Shown: positions 34,662 to 42,876 of the stretch, one piece after another | Layout of the letters: every line of letters starts with the position of its first letter | Position numbering within the stretch: position 1 is the stretch's first letter | The notes under the pieces: generated by a model | The model's database searches: none | The model's input: only the letters and a program-made list of their open reading frames with translations | Told to the model about the DNA's origin: nothing | Made by a program: the position numbers and the translations under genes | NCBI GenBank assembly: GCA_964423265.1 | Contig: CAYREF010000002.1 | Coordinates: 1 to 64,000 of the forward strand | Direction: 5' to 3' | Length of the DNA: 64,000 nt | Source: M55B165 sp964423265 | GTDB taxonomy: Bacteria; Actinomycetota; Humimicrobiia; Humimicrobiales; Humimicrobiaceae

Positions 34662-35003
34662 ATGAAATTAATAATAGCAATGATTCAGCCACACCGGCTG
34701 CCAGATGTAAAAAAAGCTTTATTTGAAAACGAGATACACAAGATGACAGTAACTAATGTCCTTGGCTGCGGACAGCAAAAAGGTTTTACAGAAACTTACC
34801 GAGGAGTCATAACAGAAGTAAATTTGTTAAAGAAAGTAAGGCTTGAGATCGCAGTAAATGACAAATTTGTAGAACCAACCATTAAAGCCATAAAGAAAGG
34901 AGCTTATACAGGAAATATTGGTGATGGCAAGATTTTTATACTAGACCTACAAAGATGCATCAGGATAAGGACTGGAGAGGAAGGAAAAGAAGCAATTGGC
35001 TGA
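34662..35003 (+). CDS. glnK: PII nitrogen regulatory protein
   Basis: 113 residues. PII trimers sense ATP/ADP and 2-oxoglutarate and bind AmtB. The T-loop reads QKGFTETYRGVITEVN: Y46 is present, but residue 51, the uridylylated or adenylylated Tyr in most GlnB/GlnK proteins, is Thr. So covalent nucleotidylation at the usual place is ruled out. KKGAYTGNIGDGKIFI (B-loop) and the C-loop LQRCIRIRTGEEG are intact. AGGAGG precedes the start. Confidence 0.96.
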   Translation: MKLIIAMIQPHRLPDVKKALFENEIHKMTVTNVLGCGQQKGFTETYRGVITEVNLLKKVRLEIAVNDKFVEPTIKAIKKGAYTGNIGDGKIFILDLQRCIRIRTGEEGKEAIG

Positions 35004-35006
35004 GAT

Positions 35007-35050
35007 TTTACATAGATTTAACATAACTATGTAAAATTTTAGGGTATAAT
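35007..35050 (+). promoter_or_regulatory. glnA promoter with shared operator motif
   Basis: TTTACATAGATTTAAC (35007-35022) matches the amtB-upstream element at 15 of 16 bases and sits where an activator would bind, about 22 bases before TATAAT (35045-35050). An inverted repeat, TTTTACATAG / CTATGTAAAA, spans 35006-35036 and could instead act as a repressor palindrome or hairpin. A poor -35 fits activator dependence. Confidence 0.6.
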
Positions 35051-35079
35051 AACAATCAAATTTAATTTTAGGAGGAAAC

Positions 35080-36417
35080 ATGACAAAAAATGATGAAATG
35101 AAAGAATATGTTTTAAAGAAAGCAAAGGATAATGGCATTAAATTTATTAGGCTATGGTTTACTGACGTTCAGGGATTTTTAAAAAGTTTTGCCATCACAG
35201 TTGAGGAACTGGAAGGAGCTTTAGAGGAAGGCATGGGGTTTGATGGGTCATCCATTGAAGGTTTTTCAAGAATTGAAGAAAGTGATGTAATTGCCATGCC
35301 TGACCCCAATACTTTCCAGATACTTCCCTGGAGCCCAAAGGAGCATGGGGTTGCCAGGATGTTTTGTGACATTTTAAATCCTGACGGGACACCCTTTGAA
35401 GGCGATCCCAGGGGAGTATTAAGAAGAATTTTAGAAAAAGCAAAAAACCTAGGTTATACATTCTATGTGGGCCCGGAACTGGAATTTTTTTATTTTAAAT
35501 CCGACGTTGGAATGCCGGAAATACTGGATAAGGGCGGTTACTTCGACTTAACCACCCTGGATGTAGCCAGCGGCTTAAGGAGGGATACTGTACTATTTCT
35601 GGAAGCTATGGGCATAGGCGTAGAATATTCCCACCACGAAGTTGCGCCATCCCAGCATGAAATTGATCTTAGGTATACTGATGCCTTAACCATGGCAGAC
35701 AATGCAATGACTTACAGGCTAATAGTAAAGGAAGTTGCAACCAGGCATGAAGTTTATGCAACCTTTATGCCCAAACCTATATTTGGGGTAAACGGAAGCG
35801 GGATGCATACCCACCAGTCTCTATTTAAGGGAGATCAAAACTTATTTTATGACCCTAGTGACAAATACCATTTATCAAGCGAAGGAAAAAGCTATATAGC
35901 TGGAATTCTCAAGCATTCCAAGGAAATAGTTGCAATAACTAACCAGTGGGTAAATTCATACAAAAGGCTGGTCCCCGGATATGAAGCTCCTGTTTACATA
36001 TCATGGGCAAGGAGAAATAGGTCTACCCTGGTAAGGGTTCCTATGTATAAACCAGGAAAAGAAAAATCTATGAGGGTGGAATTCAGGTGTCCTGACCCTG
36101 CATGCAATCCCTATCTTGCATTTAGCGTTATGCTTGCTGCAGGATTGGAAGGCATGGAAAAAAATCTCCCACTCCCAGACCCCATAGAGAAAAACATATT
36201 TGAAATGGATGAAATAAGAAGAGAAGAAGCTGGCATTGAAACTCTTCCCAATAACCTATTTGAAGCAGTTAGGCTTATGGAAGAAAGTAAGCTGGTTAAA
36301 GAAACTCTGGGAGACCACATTTTCGAAAAATTCATAGATAACAAAAAAATTGAATGGGATAGGTATAGAACCCATGTTTCAAATTATGAATTAGAAAATT
36401 ATCTGTCTGTACTATAG
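35080..36417 (+). CDS. glnA: Glutamine synthetase, type I (alpha-like)
   Basis: 445 residues; ATP-dependent synthesis of glutamine from glutamate and ammonium. Motifs: FDGSSIEGFSRIEESD, VGPELEFF, HHEVAPSQHEID, FGVNGSGMHTHQS and RNRSTLVRVP. The adenylylation region reads TLPNNLFEAV: F394 stands where E. coli has Tyr397, so it is not adenylylated and is of the shorter GSI-alpha kind, usually feedback-inhibited. AGGAGG precedes the ATG. A strong terminator follows. Confidence 0.97.
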   Translation: MTKNDEMKEYVLKKAKDNGIKFIRLWFTDVQGFLKSFAITVEELEGALEEGMGFDGSSIEGFSRIEESDVIAMPDPNTFQILPWSPKEHGVARMFCDILNPDGTPFEGDPRGVLRRILEKAKNLGYTFYVGPELEFFYFKSDVGMPEILDKGGYFDLTTLDVASGLRRDTVLFLEAMGIGVEYSHHEVAPSQHEIDLRYTDALTMADNAMTYRLIVKEVATRHEVYATFMPKPIFGVNGSGMHTHQSLFKGDQNLFYDPSDKYHLSSEGKSYIAGILKHSKEIVAITNQWVNSYKRLVPGYEAPVYISWARRNRSTLVRVPMYKPGKEKSMRVEFRCPDPACNPYLAFSVMLAAGLEGMEKNLPLPDPIEKNIFEMDEIRREEAGIETLPNNLFEAVRLMEESKLVKETLGDHIFEKFIDNKKIEWDRYRTHVSNYELENYLSVL

Positions 36418-36423
36418 GAACAG

Positions 36424-36450
36424 AAAAGCGGGCTTGCAGGCCCGCTTTTT
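36424..36450 (+). terminator. Intrinsic terminator after glnA
   Basis: AAAAGCGGGC, loop TTGCAG, GCCCGCTTTT then TTTC. Strong GC-rich stem with A and T flanks; it also serves the converging VIT-like gene, whose stop is at 36453. Confidence 0.93.
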
Positions 36451-36452
36451 CA

Positions 36453-37049
36453 TTAATTTACAAATTTCAAAAGGAAGCTTAGTCCTGCAGTAAACCCTCC
36501 TGCTATTACCATTTTTATTCCGCTAATAATCAAGTTGCTTTTAGATATCTTGCCTAAAAACAACCCTATCCCCAGAAGCACCAAAAAAGCTAAAGCAAAG
36601 CCTGCATAAAAGCAATACTCTATTGGAATTAGAGAACCAAAAAAGAATGGAATAATAGGTATTAAGGCAGTAATGACTGGAGAAAGTCCGTTTACTGCTG
36701 ACAGTACTTTAGTTGCATAGCTTTGGGCCTCTGAAATTACAGTTCTATCTAAATCATGCAATGTGTATTTTTCAAGATCGTCTATCTCTTTTTTTCTTTC
36801 AGCGCTTTCGCTATTATAGGCGCTCCAAACTCCTGATACTCCCAAAGAAATGCATACTGCTGTCCCAGTTATTATAACATTTATGTAATCCTGAGTTCCT
36901 ATTATGTAATTTCCCATAAGCACTCCAATAATAGTAATTACCCCGTCAAAACCATTAACTGCAAAATACCTCCTGACAATTTTAGAGATATTGGCGATTT
37001 TATTATATGTTTTTACTTTTTCTAGATATTTTTTTATCCTGTTTTTCAT
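36453..37049 (-). CDS. VIT1/CCC1-family membrane protein
   Basis: 198 residues with five helices. RRYFAVNGFDGVITIIGVLMGNYI is the N-terminal signature of the vacuolar iron transporter family; a charged cytosolic stretch (about 75-115, with SAERKKEIDDLEKY) corresponds to the metal-binding segment between TM2 and TM3 but is short of the usual Glu-rich pattern. Fe2+ or Mn2+ transport is inferred. One base separates it from the HAD gene upstream, so they are one transcript. Confidence 0.8.
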   Translation of the reverse strand: MKNRIKKYLEKVKTYNKIANISKIVRRYFAVNGFDGVITIIGVLMGNYIIGTQDYINVIITGTAVCISLGVSGVWSAYNSESAERKKEIDDLEKYTLHDLDRTVISEAQSYATKVLSAVNGLSPVITALIPIIPFFFGSLIPIEYCFYAGFALAFLVLLGIGLFLGKISKSNLIISGIKMVIAGGFTAGLSFLLKFVN

Positions 37050-37050
37050 T

Positions 37051-37839
37051 TTATTTCAGGCAGTATTTATGAAGGGCTTCTGCCACACCATTGAGATCAT
37101 TGCTTGAAACAGTATAGTTAGCCGCTCTTTTAAGGCTCTCCGGTGCATTGGCCATTGCTATACCTATTCCAGCAAATTTTATAGTTTCTAGATCATTTTC
37201 GCTATCCCCTATGGAAACAGTTTCGTCTTTTGTTATTCCCACCATTTCCATTATTTTTTTCAATGCAAACAGCTTGCCCGCCTTCTTGTTTAAAATTGTC
37301 AAAAAAATTGGACCGCCTCGCTTTATTTTTACCCGGCCGTTAAAATTATCCTTGATTATCTTGTTAAACCTATCCCCGGAATCTATAGTAAGAGTAATCA
37401 AAAGGATGTTGTCCATTATTTTCCCATCCATAAGATCGTCTACCCTTATTACCCTGTCTCCAGTGCTGGCAATATGCTCTATGCCTGGATGGCTGCTTTC
37501 ATAATAGATGTTTCCATCTGCCGAGCTTAGAGCTAGGCCTTTTTTATGCTTGCGGTTTAAATTTATTATCCCCCCTACTATATGGGGAGGAACCTTTAAT
37601 GTAAATAGGGGTTCTAAATCCTTATTTATTATTGCTGCCCCTCCTGAAGCCATTTGGAGATCCACTAATCCCAGCTCTTTTATTATTTTACCTACTGAAT
37701 AAATTGTTTTACTTGTAGATAATATAACTTTAATACTCTTATCCAGGCAACTCTTTATGGCTTCCCTGTTTTCTGTGCTTATCTTTGATTTAGAGTTAAA
37801 TAAAGTTCCGTCAAGATCTATTGCTATTAATTTAACCAA
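37051..37839 (-). CDS. HAD superfamily phosphatase, Cof type
   Basis: 262 residues. HAD motifs: IAIDLDGTLFNS (nucleophile and acid Asp), LSTSK near residue 45, KRGGP with Lys and GDSENDLETIKFAGIGIAMANA (metal ligands). A C2 cap lies between. Members hydrolyse sugar phosphates and pyridoxal phosphate. I chose a TTG start at 37839, because GGAGG (37846-37850) is 6 bases upstream and it gives the usual short N-terminus; an ATG at 37866 would add nine odd residues (RPCCWRLH). Confidence 0.9.
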   Translation of the reverse strand: MVKLIAIDLDGTLFNSKSKISTENREAIKSCLDKSIKVILSTSKTIYSVGKIIKELGLVDLQMASGGAAIINKDLEPLFTLKVPPHIVGGIINLNRKHKKGLALSSADGNIYYESSHPGIEHIASTGDRVIRVDDLMDGKIMDNILLITLTIDSGDRFNKIIKDNFNGRVKIKRGGPIFLTILNKKAGKLFALKKIMEMVGITKDETVSIGDSENDLETIKFAGIGIAMANAPESLKRAANYTVSSNDLNGVAEALHKYCLK

Positions 37840-37858
37840 GTGTAACCTCCAACAGCAA

Positions 37859-37883
37859 GGGCGCAAACTAATAGTTTACGCCC
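37859..37883. repeat. Hairpin between SPFH and HAD genes
   Basis: GGGCGCAAACT (37859-37869), loop AAT, AGTTTACGCCC (37873-37883); 11 pairs with one G-U. It is 9 bases upstream of the ribosome site of the HAD gene on the minus strand, without a U run, so it could be a processing or attenuation signal, or a weak terminator. Confidence 0.5.
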
Positions 37884-37903
37884 AATTTCTAAATTGATTC
37901 TCT

Positions 37904-38845
37904 TTACTGGTTTACTTCTTCCTCGGGGGGTGCTTGTTCTTCTTCTGTTTCCGTCTCTGCAGGTATCTGGGTGGTTGTCTCCGGAGTTACACTTTCAATT
38001 TCTCCCTGCAAACTTCCCAAATCTACTAAAGGCACTATTCCTTCAGGCAATATTCCCCAGCTTATGTTGGGAGAAAGTTTCTGGATAAACTCGAGCTGTA
38101 TAATCTCTGGATATTCTCTTAGGGATTCACCCTTGATAGTAATTTGTTCAGCCTCTGCTTCAGACTGAATAATTACTTGCTCCTTTTTAATCTTTTCCTG
38201 CTCAAGTACATTTCTTTCAAGCTCTATCCTTTCTTCAGCAATCTGCTTTTCTTCAAGGACATTAAAGTACTCTTCAGTAAAATCAATTTTTCTTAACAGG
38301 AATTCGTCTAAAATTATTCCATTTGATTTAAATATTGGCTCTAGCTTATTCTGCAGCTCATCCTGTACTACAAAAACCTGCTCTGAATAAAGCTGAAAAG
38401 CAGTATATTTCTTGGGTATATTTCTGGCAAGGGACCTTGCCTCTGCTTTTACCACTTTTTCCACCAATTCATCCATGGTTCCAATATTATTTAATACCCA
38501 TTCTGCCTGGCTGCTGTCAATTGAGAACCTGATTGTATACTTTAATTGCACCTGCTGCCCGTCAGAGGAAGTAGTATCTACTGAATAATCAGTGTAACTT
38601 GCCCTGCTTGCTTCAGGTTGGTCACTGGTTTCATATGTTACCTGCCTGGTAGAATAATTTACTGTGTTCTGTATAAAGGGAATCTTAAAATGAGCGCCTG
38701 GCCTAAATGTTACTCCTACAGTTCTCCCGAACTGGGTCAGCACTTGCACATTTCCTGCCTGCACTATCACAACCGCGTTAATAAGAATAATTAAGGCAAC
38801 TACAAAGATAATCACCCCTATTATAATTTTAGGGATAAGTTTCAT
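37904..38845 (-). CDS. SPFH/prohibitin-family membrane protein
   Basis: 313 residues. One N-terminal transmembrane helix (about 7-28), then an SPFH domain (VVIVQAGNVQVLTQFGR through AEARSLARNIPKKY), a coiled coil (about 195-245, E/K/Q-rich, AEERIELERNVLEQEK) and an acidic, P/T/E-rich tail (after 285). It probably oligomerises into membrane-associated rings, as prohibitin/HflC-like proteins do, often near proteases. No FtsH or NfeD partner adjoins. Confidence 0.9.
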   Translation of the reverse strand: MKLIPKIIIGVIIFVVALIILINAVVIVQAGNVQVLTQFGRTVGVTFRPGAHFKIPFIQNTVNYSTRQVTYETSDQPEASRASYTDYSVDTTSSDGQQVQLKYTIRFSIDSSQAEWVLNNIGTMDELVEKVVKAEARSLARNIPKKYTAFQLYSEQVFVVQDELQNKLEPIFKSNGIILDEFLLRKIDFTEEYFNVLEEKQIAEERIELERNVLEQEKIKKEQVIIQSEAEAEQITIKGESLREYPEIIQLEFIQKLSPNISWGILPEGIVPLVDLGSLQGEIESVTPETTTQIPAETETEEEQAPPEEEVNQ

Positions 38846-38881
38846 ACAATAATTTTCCTTTCCTATTACTTTTTCTATAAT

Positions 38882-39121
38882 TTATATAATAGGTTCTAAT
38901 ACAATACAAGTCATGGTATCTTTTATTACCTTTAGATTTTGGATCCTGGAGATAACCGTTTTTCCTAATTCTTCTAAACTTTCTCCTTCTACAAATACAA
39001 TAAGGTCATAAGGCCCTGTAACTGTATGGGCACTCTCTACTCCTTTGATTTTTCTAATTTTAGTAACAGCATCATTTTGCATCCCAAGCTCTGCCTTTAC
39101 TAAAACATATGCTGCTGTCAT
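38882..39121 (-). CDS. Stand-alone Lrp/AsnC ligand-binding (RAM) domain protein
   Basis: 79 residues. A single alpha-beta RAM domain: AYVLVKAELGMQNDAVTKIRKI, VESAHTVTGPYDLIVFVEG, SLEELGKTV. It lacks the DNA-binding HTH of Lrp and may bind amino acids or modulate a full-length Lrp elsewhere. A clear AAGGAG ribosome site is present. It is probably monocistronic, 36 bases upstream of the SPFH gene on the same strand. Confidence 0.88.
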   Translation of the reverse strand: MTAAYVLVKAELGMQNDAVTKIRKIKGVESAHTVTGPYDLIVFVEGESLEELGKTVISRIQNLKVIKDTMTCIVLEPII

Positions 39122-39267
39122 TTTATCACTCCTTTTTTTAATTATTGCCAGGAATATAACATTTATTAAAACATTTTACCAATTTTGCATAATTATGGGT
39201 GTTGATTTAAAAAATAACACCATATATAATTTTATCCATCTATTATAAATAATTTAAAGGACTAGCT

Positions 39268-40278
39268 ATGGCTCTTATTAATTTGAAGGATTTGCTAAAT
39301 CATGCAAGGGAAAATAAATATGCAGTGGGAGCATTTAATATTACTAATTTAGATTTAATAGACACCCTGATAGACGCTGCAATTGAAGAAAATTCTCCTA
39401 TAATACTCCAAGTTGCAGAAGTTCATTTTAAATACCTGAATTTTGAAGAAATTGGCCCTGCAATTATCAATGCAGCAAAGAAAGTTAGGATACCAATATG
39501 CGTGCATTTAGACCACGGGCAAAGCTTCCAGACAATCATGAGAGCTATAAGGGCCGGTTTTACCTCAGTTATGTTTGATGGAAGCCATAACCCTTTGGAA
39601 GAAAACATAAAGCAAACCAAGGAAGTGGTTAAAGCTGCCCATAGTGTCGGGGTAAGCGTGGAAGGAGAAATTGGCGCTGTTGGCGGAGAAGCCGTGGGAG
39701 AAGAAGCTGCAACTGCCCATGAAGCAGAAAAAACCCTGTTTACTAAAGTAGAAGAAACAGTAAAATTTAAGGAAGAAACCAACCTCGACGCAATGGCTAT
39801 CGCTATTGGTAATGTGCACGGATTGTATAAAGGTGAGCCACATCTAGATTTTGAAAGGCTGGTTAAGATTAGGGATGCCACAAACATACCTTTAGTTCTA
39901 CATGGGGGGTCAGGAATTTCAGATAAAGATTTTAAAAAGGCAATCAGCCTGGGAATAAATAAAATAAATTTCTATACCGGAATGTCACAAAATGCTGTTA
40001 AGATGGTTAGGGATTATCTTGAAAAAACACCTGGCGCCATAAGTTATCCAGATATGGTCAAAAAAGCAATGCAAGCTGCAAAAGATACTGTCAAAGAAAG
40101 GTTAAGAGTTTTTGGTAGCAGCAACATGTGCGCAGCAGAAAAATCGTTATGTATATCCTGTGACGAGGAGAGCTGTGGTTTAGAGGATCCCAGGTTTAAA
40201 CCTGAATCAAAAACAGTGCTTTACTCGGATCTGGTAGAAAGAATATCAAAAGAAGTGCTAAACCAGTTAAGAAACTAA
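39268..40278 (+). CDS. fba: Class II fructose-bisphosphate aldolase family
   Basis: 336 residues; zinc-dependent aldol cleavage of ketose bisphosphate in glycolysis. HLDHGQSF and the later VHGLYKGEPHLDF and LHGGSGI carry zinc-binding His. VMFDGSHNPLEENIK, GEIGAVGGEAVGEE are typical. The last 60 residues are unusual: MCAAEKSLCISCDEESCGLEDP contains four to five cysteines, where the family normally ends near CFGSAGKA. This tail might bind metal or be redox sensitive. FBP versus tagatose specificity is not decided. Confidence 0.88.
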   Translation: MALINLKDLLNHARENKYAVGAFNITNLDLIDTLIDAAIEENSPIILQVAEVHFKYLNFEEIGPAIINAAKKVRIPICVHLDHGQSFQTIMRAIRAGFTSVMFDGSHNPLEENIKQTKEVVKAAHSVGVSVEGEIGAVGGEAVGEEAATAHEAEKTLFTKVEETVKFKEETNLDAMAIAIGNVHGLYKGEPHLDFERLVKIRDATNIPLVLHGGSGISDKDFKKAISLGINKINFYTGMSQNAVKMVRDYLEKTPGAISYPDMVKKAMQAAKDTVKERLRVFGSSNMCAAEKSLCISCDEESCGLEDPRFKPESKTVLYSDLVERISKEVLNQLRN

Positions 40279-40303
40279 TAAGCCTATGTCTGCCTGGAAT
40301 TTT

Positions 40304-40723
40304 TTAAATTTTCCCTGGCATTATTTCAAAGCCACATCCCGTAAGGGCATCCTCTGCTATTTTTATCCTATTGTCCGGCCAGAATAACAGGTGGCTTACA
40401 CAATTGCAATCAGAAGAGCCAAACTTTTGGACAGGTTCCCCGCTTTCTCCAACCAGCTTGGCAATATTACACTCTTTTTTTGCTGATGTCTTTAAAATAT
40501 ATATCCTGTTTATACCCACGTTTTTATTATCTAAAATATAGTCTATATGCCAGTATATGCTTTTATCTTTACTTAGATGCCTTGTAATCCTCTGTTCTAA
40601 GCTGTTTAAAGCAGAACCCACATAAATATAGTTTCCCTTTCTAAAAAACAATTCACCTAAGGAGCCTACCTTTATTCTGCATGGGTTCTTGCAATACAAT
40701 TTCAGGCAATAGATACCTTTCAA
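40304..40723 (-). CDS. DUF123 GIY-YIG nuclease-like protein
   Basis: 139 residues. GIYCLKLYCKNPCRIKVGSLG and GNYIYVGSALNSLEQRITRHL resemble the GIY-YIG fold, with the degenerate core Y-I-Y-V-G-S-A; the later HIDYIL and FGSSDCNCVSHLLF (Cys/His, metal) are typical of DUF123. These small proteins often sit beside DNA-processing genes; actual function uncertain. It is the last gene of the lipA-side cluster, 4 bases after an unknown gene. Confidence 0.85.
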   Translation of the reverse strand: MKGIYCLKLYCKNPCRIKVGSLGELFFRKGNYIYVGSALNSLEQRITRHLSKDKSIYWHIDYILDNKNVGINRIYILKTSAKKECNIAKLVGESGEPVQKFGSSDCNCVSHLLFWPDNRIKIAEDALTGCGFEIMPGKI

Positions 40724-40727
40724 TTTC

Positions 40728-41159
40728 CTATTTGCCTTTATTTAAATTTACAATTTTAATCAATGCTTTCAAGCAGGCAGCTTTAGCAGTTTTGGCAAAT
40801 GTAACTATGGGTACTGTTTCTCCTAAGTCCTCTTTATTATAATAGGTACTAAACACCCACTTATTGTCTATTAACTCCAGTGATATCTTTTTTAAGCTCA
40901 AAGCTTGCTCTTTAATTGACGATATTACTTGCGACAAGTTTGGTACCCATAGAAGGTCGTCTTTCTGTATTTCAAAGCTAGTTTCAAAGTTTGGAACCCA
41001 TACGGTACATTTACTGTCTTTGCCCCACCCTATTATTTTCTCTAAAAAACAAAATAACTCTTGGGATCTTATTAAAAACCTGTCTCCTGAGGTCCATCTG
41101 CAAAGGCTCTGGATGCCATCATTATTGCAAAGGCTTATATATTTTTTAGATATTTCCAT
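40728..41159 (-). CDS. Hypothetical protein
   Basis: 143 residues, no firm family. The sequence has two related stretches, VWVPNFETSFEI and LWVPNLSQVISSI, followed by LELIDNKWVFSTYY and a C-terminal helix TAKAACLKALIKIVNL. The latter layout (beta-beta-alpha with an alanine-rich final helix) faintly recalls phage 'ABA sandwich' proteins, which is a weak guess. It lies 3 bases from lipA (stop at 41163) and is translated in the same operon. Composition matches neighbours, so it is likely real. Confidence 0.6.
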   Translation of the reverse strand: MEISKKYISLCNNDGIQSLCRWTSGDRFLIRSQELFCFLEKIIGWGKDSKCTVWVPNFETSFEIQKDDLLWVPNLSQVISSIKEQALSLKKISLELIDNKWVFSTYYNKEDLGETVPIVTFAKTAKAACLKALIKIVNLNKGK

Positions 41160-41162
41160 ACA

Positions 41163-42029
41163 TTAATCCCCTGTTTTTGCCTTAAAAACATCTGCTGCAT
41201 GATAAGAAGACCTTACAAATATTCCCGAAAAAACATATTTAAAACCTATTTGTTTTGCCATATCTTCTATTTTTTTGAATTCTTCCGGCCGGTAATATTT
41301 TTTTACCCCGGTATTTTTTTTACCGGGCCTCAGATATTGTCCAATGGTTAAAATATCACAACAGTTATCTTTTAGGTCTAGCAACAGCTTTTTAATGTCC
41401 TGTGTGCCTTCTCCAAGACCAACCATAAATCCTGATTTCGTATATATATTTTTTTTGTAACTTTTAGCATAATTTAAAATTTTTAAAGAATTATAGTAAT
41501 TAGCTTGGGGCCTAACCTTTAAGTAATTATCAGCTATTGTTTCAATATTATGGTTTAATACTTCCAAGTCACAATCAAGTATTGTTTCTAGATGTTTGAC
41601 CGAGCCCTTTAAGTCTGGAATAAGGCATTCAATCCTGGAGCTTGGATTCATTTCTTTTATTTCTCTGATAGTCTCAGCAAAATGCCCGGCACCCCCGTCT
41701 TTTAGGTCATCCCTGGTAACAGAGGTTAACACTACATAATTTAGCCCCATTTTTTTTACAGCTTGGGCCACTTTTTTAGGCTCTTCCTTGTCTAGCGGCT
41801 GAGGCTTTCCCGAAGTTACCCCGCAGAATGCACAATTTCTTGTACATATATTCCCCATTAGCATAAAGGTAGCAGTCTTTTTGCTAAAGCATTCATAAAT
41901 ATTTGGGCACTGTGCACTTTGGCATACGGTATGCAGCCTAGAATCTGTTATTAATTTTTTAACCCTTGAAACATTTATATTATCAAAGCTAAACTTCTTC
42001 TTTACCCACGCCGGTCTTCTATTCAACAA
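41163..42029 (-). CDS. lipA: Lipoyl synthase
   Basis: 288-residue radical SAM enzyme that inserts two sulfurs into octanoyl groups on lipoyl-dependent proteins. CQSAQCPNIYECF gives the auxiliary [4Fe-4S] ligands; CTRNCAFCGVTSG is the radical SAM CxxxCxxC; the C-terminal RSSYHA supplies the Ser ligand. Complete. It overlaps the parB 3' end by 11 bases, an unusual place for it, at the end of the parAB operon. Confidence 0.97.
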   Translation of the reverse strand: MLNRRPAWVKKKFSFDNINVSRVKKLITDSRLHTVCQSAQCPNIYECFSKKTATFMLMGNICTRNCAFCGVTSGKPQPLDKEEPKKVAQAVKKMGLNYVVLTSVTRDDLKDGGAGHFAETIREIKEMNPSSRIECLIPDLKGSVKHLETILDCDLEVLNHNIETIADNYLKVRPQANYYNSLKILNYAKSYKKNIYTKSGFMVGLGEGTQDIKKLLLDLKDNCCDILTIGQYLRPGKKNTGVKKYYRPEEFKKIEDMAKQIGFKYVFSGIFVRSSYHAADVFKAKTGD

Positions 42030-42876
42030 TTTTTTTAAATATCCTCTCCAAATCTTTTATGCTACTAAAATTTATAGTCATTTTCCCTTTATTTTTGTTT
42101 ATCCTAATGTTTACAGGAGCATTTAGGTAATCTGAGACCTTTTCTGATATTTTTGGTATCTTGCTAAATTGCAATACCTTACCTCTTTTTTTAGAAGATT
42201 TTTTTTCCAGCATCTTGTTAACTAGATTTTCAACATCCCTCACAGTCAGGCTTTTTGTCATTATCTGGTTAGCCAATTTCATTTGCCCTTTTTTATCTTC
42301 TAGGGTCAGTAATGCCCTTGCATGGCCAGCACTTATTTTGCGCGTGTCCACAAGTTTTTGTAATTCTACCGGCAAAGAAAGAAGACGGATAGAATTGGTT
42401 ATGGCTGTCCTACTTTTCCCTACTCTTTTTGCCAATTCTTCATGGGTTACCTTAAATTCATCAATTAGCTGCTTGTAAGTAAAAGCTAACTCCATAGGGC
42501 TTAAATTATCCCGGTGGATATTCTCTATTAATGCCATTTCAACAGATACCGTATCATCAATATCTTCTGCAATAATGCCGGGGATGGTTCTCAACCCAGC
42601 AATTCTTGAAGCCCTCACCCTTCTTTCTCCAGCCACAATTTCATATTTATTACCATTTTCCCTAACAATTATGGGCTGTATTACTCCAAACTCTTTAATA
42701 GAATCCGCTAGTTCCCGTAATGAATTCTCATCAAAGTTTTTCCTGGGTTGATTTCTGTTAGCTTCTACGTCATCTAAGGGAATTTCAAGGACCCTATTTT
42801 TAGTATCTTTTTTCTCTTCTTTTGAAGATGGGATTAAGGCATTAAGCCCCTTACCCAAGCCTCTTCTGGCCATCAT
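42019..42876 (-). CDS. parB: Chromosome partitioning protein ParB (Spo0J)
   Basis: 285 residues. N-terminal GLGKGLNALIP, the ParB CTPase domain with NRNQPRKNFDENSLRELADSI and ENGNKYEIVAGERRVRAS (GERRxRA), LIENIHRDNLSPMELA, then the HTH (HEELAKRVGKSRTAITNSIRLL) and a C-terminal dimer domain. It loads at parS, two of which are nearby (46297 and 48086), and slides as a CTP clamp. Overlaps parA by 26 bases. Confidence 0.97.
   Translation of the reverse strand: MMARRGLGKGLNALIPSSKEEKKDTKNRVLEIPLDDVEANRNQPRKNFDENSLRELADSIKEFGVIQPIIVRENGNKYEIVAGERRVRASRIAGLRTIPGIIAEDIDDTVSVEMALIENIHRDNLSPMELAFTYKQLIDEFKVTHEELAKRVGKSRTAITNSIRLLSLPVELQKLVDTRKISAGHARALLTLEDKKGQMKLANQIMTKSLTVRDVENLVNKMLEKKSSKKRGKVLQFSKIPKISEKVSDYLNAPVNIRINKNKGKMTINFSSIKDLERIFKKIVE

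Noticed and set aside
40300..40326. Terminator TGCC-GGAA...TTCC-GGCA after the aldolase gene
   Set aside because: The stem has mismatches and overlaps the converging gene's 3' end; too weak to list.
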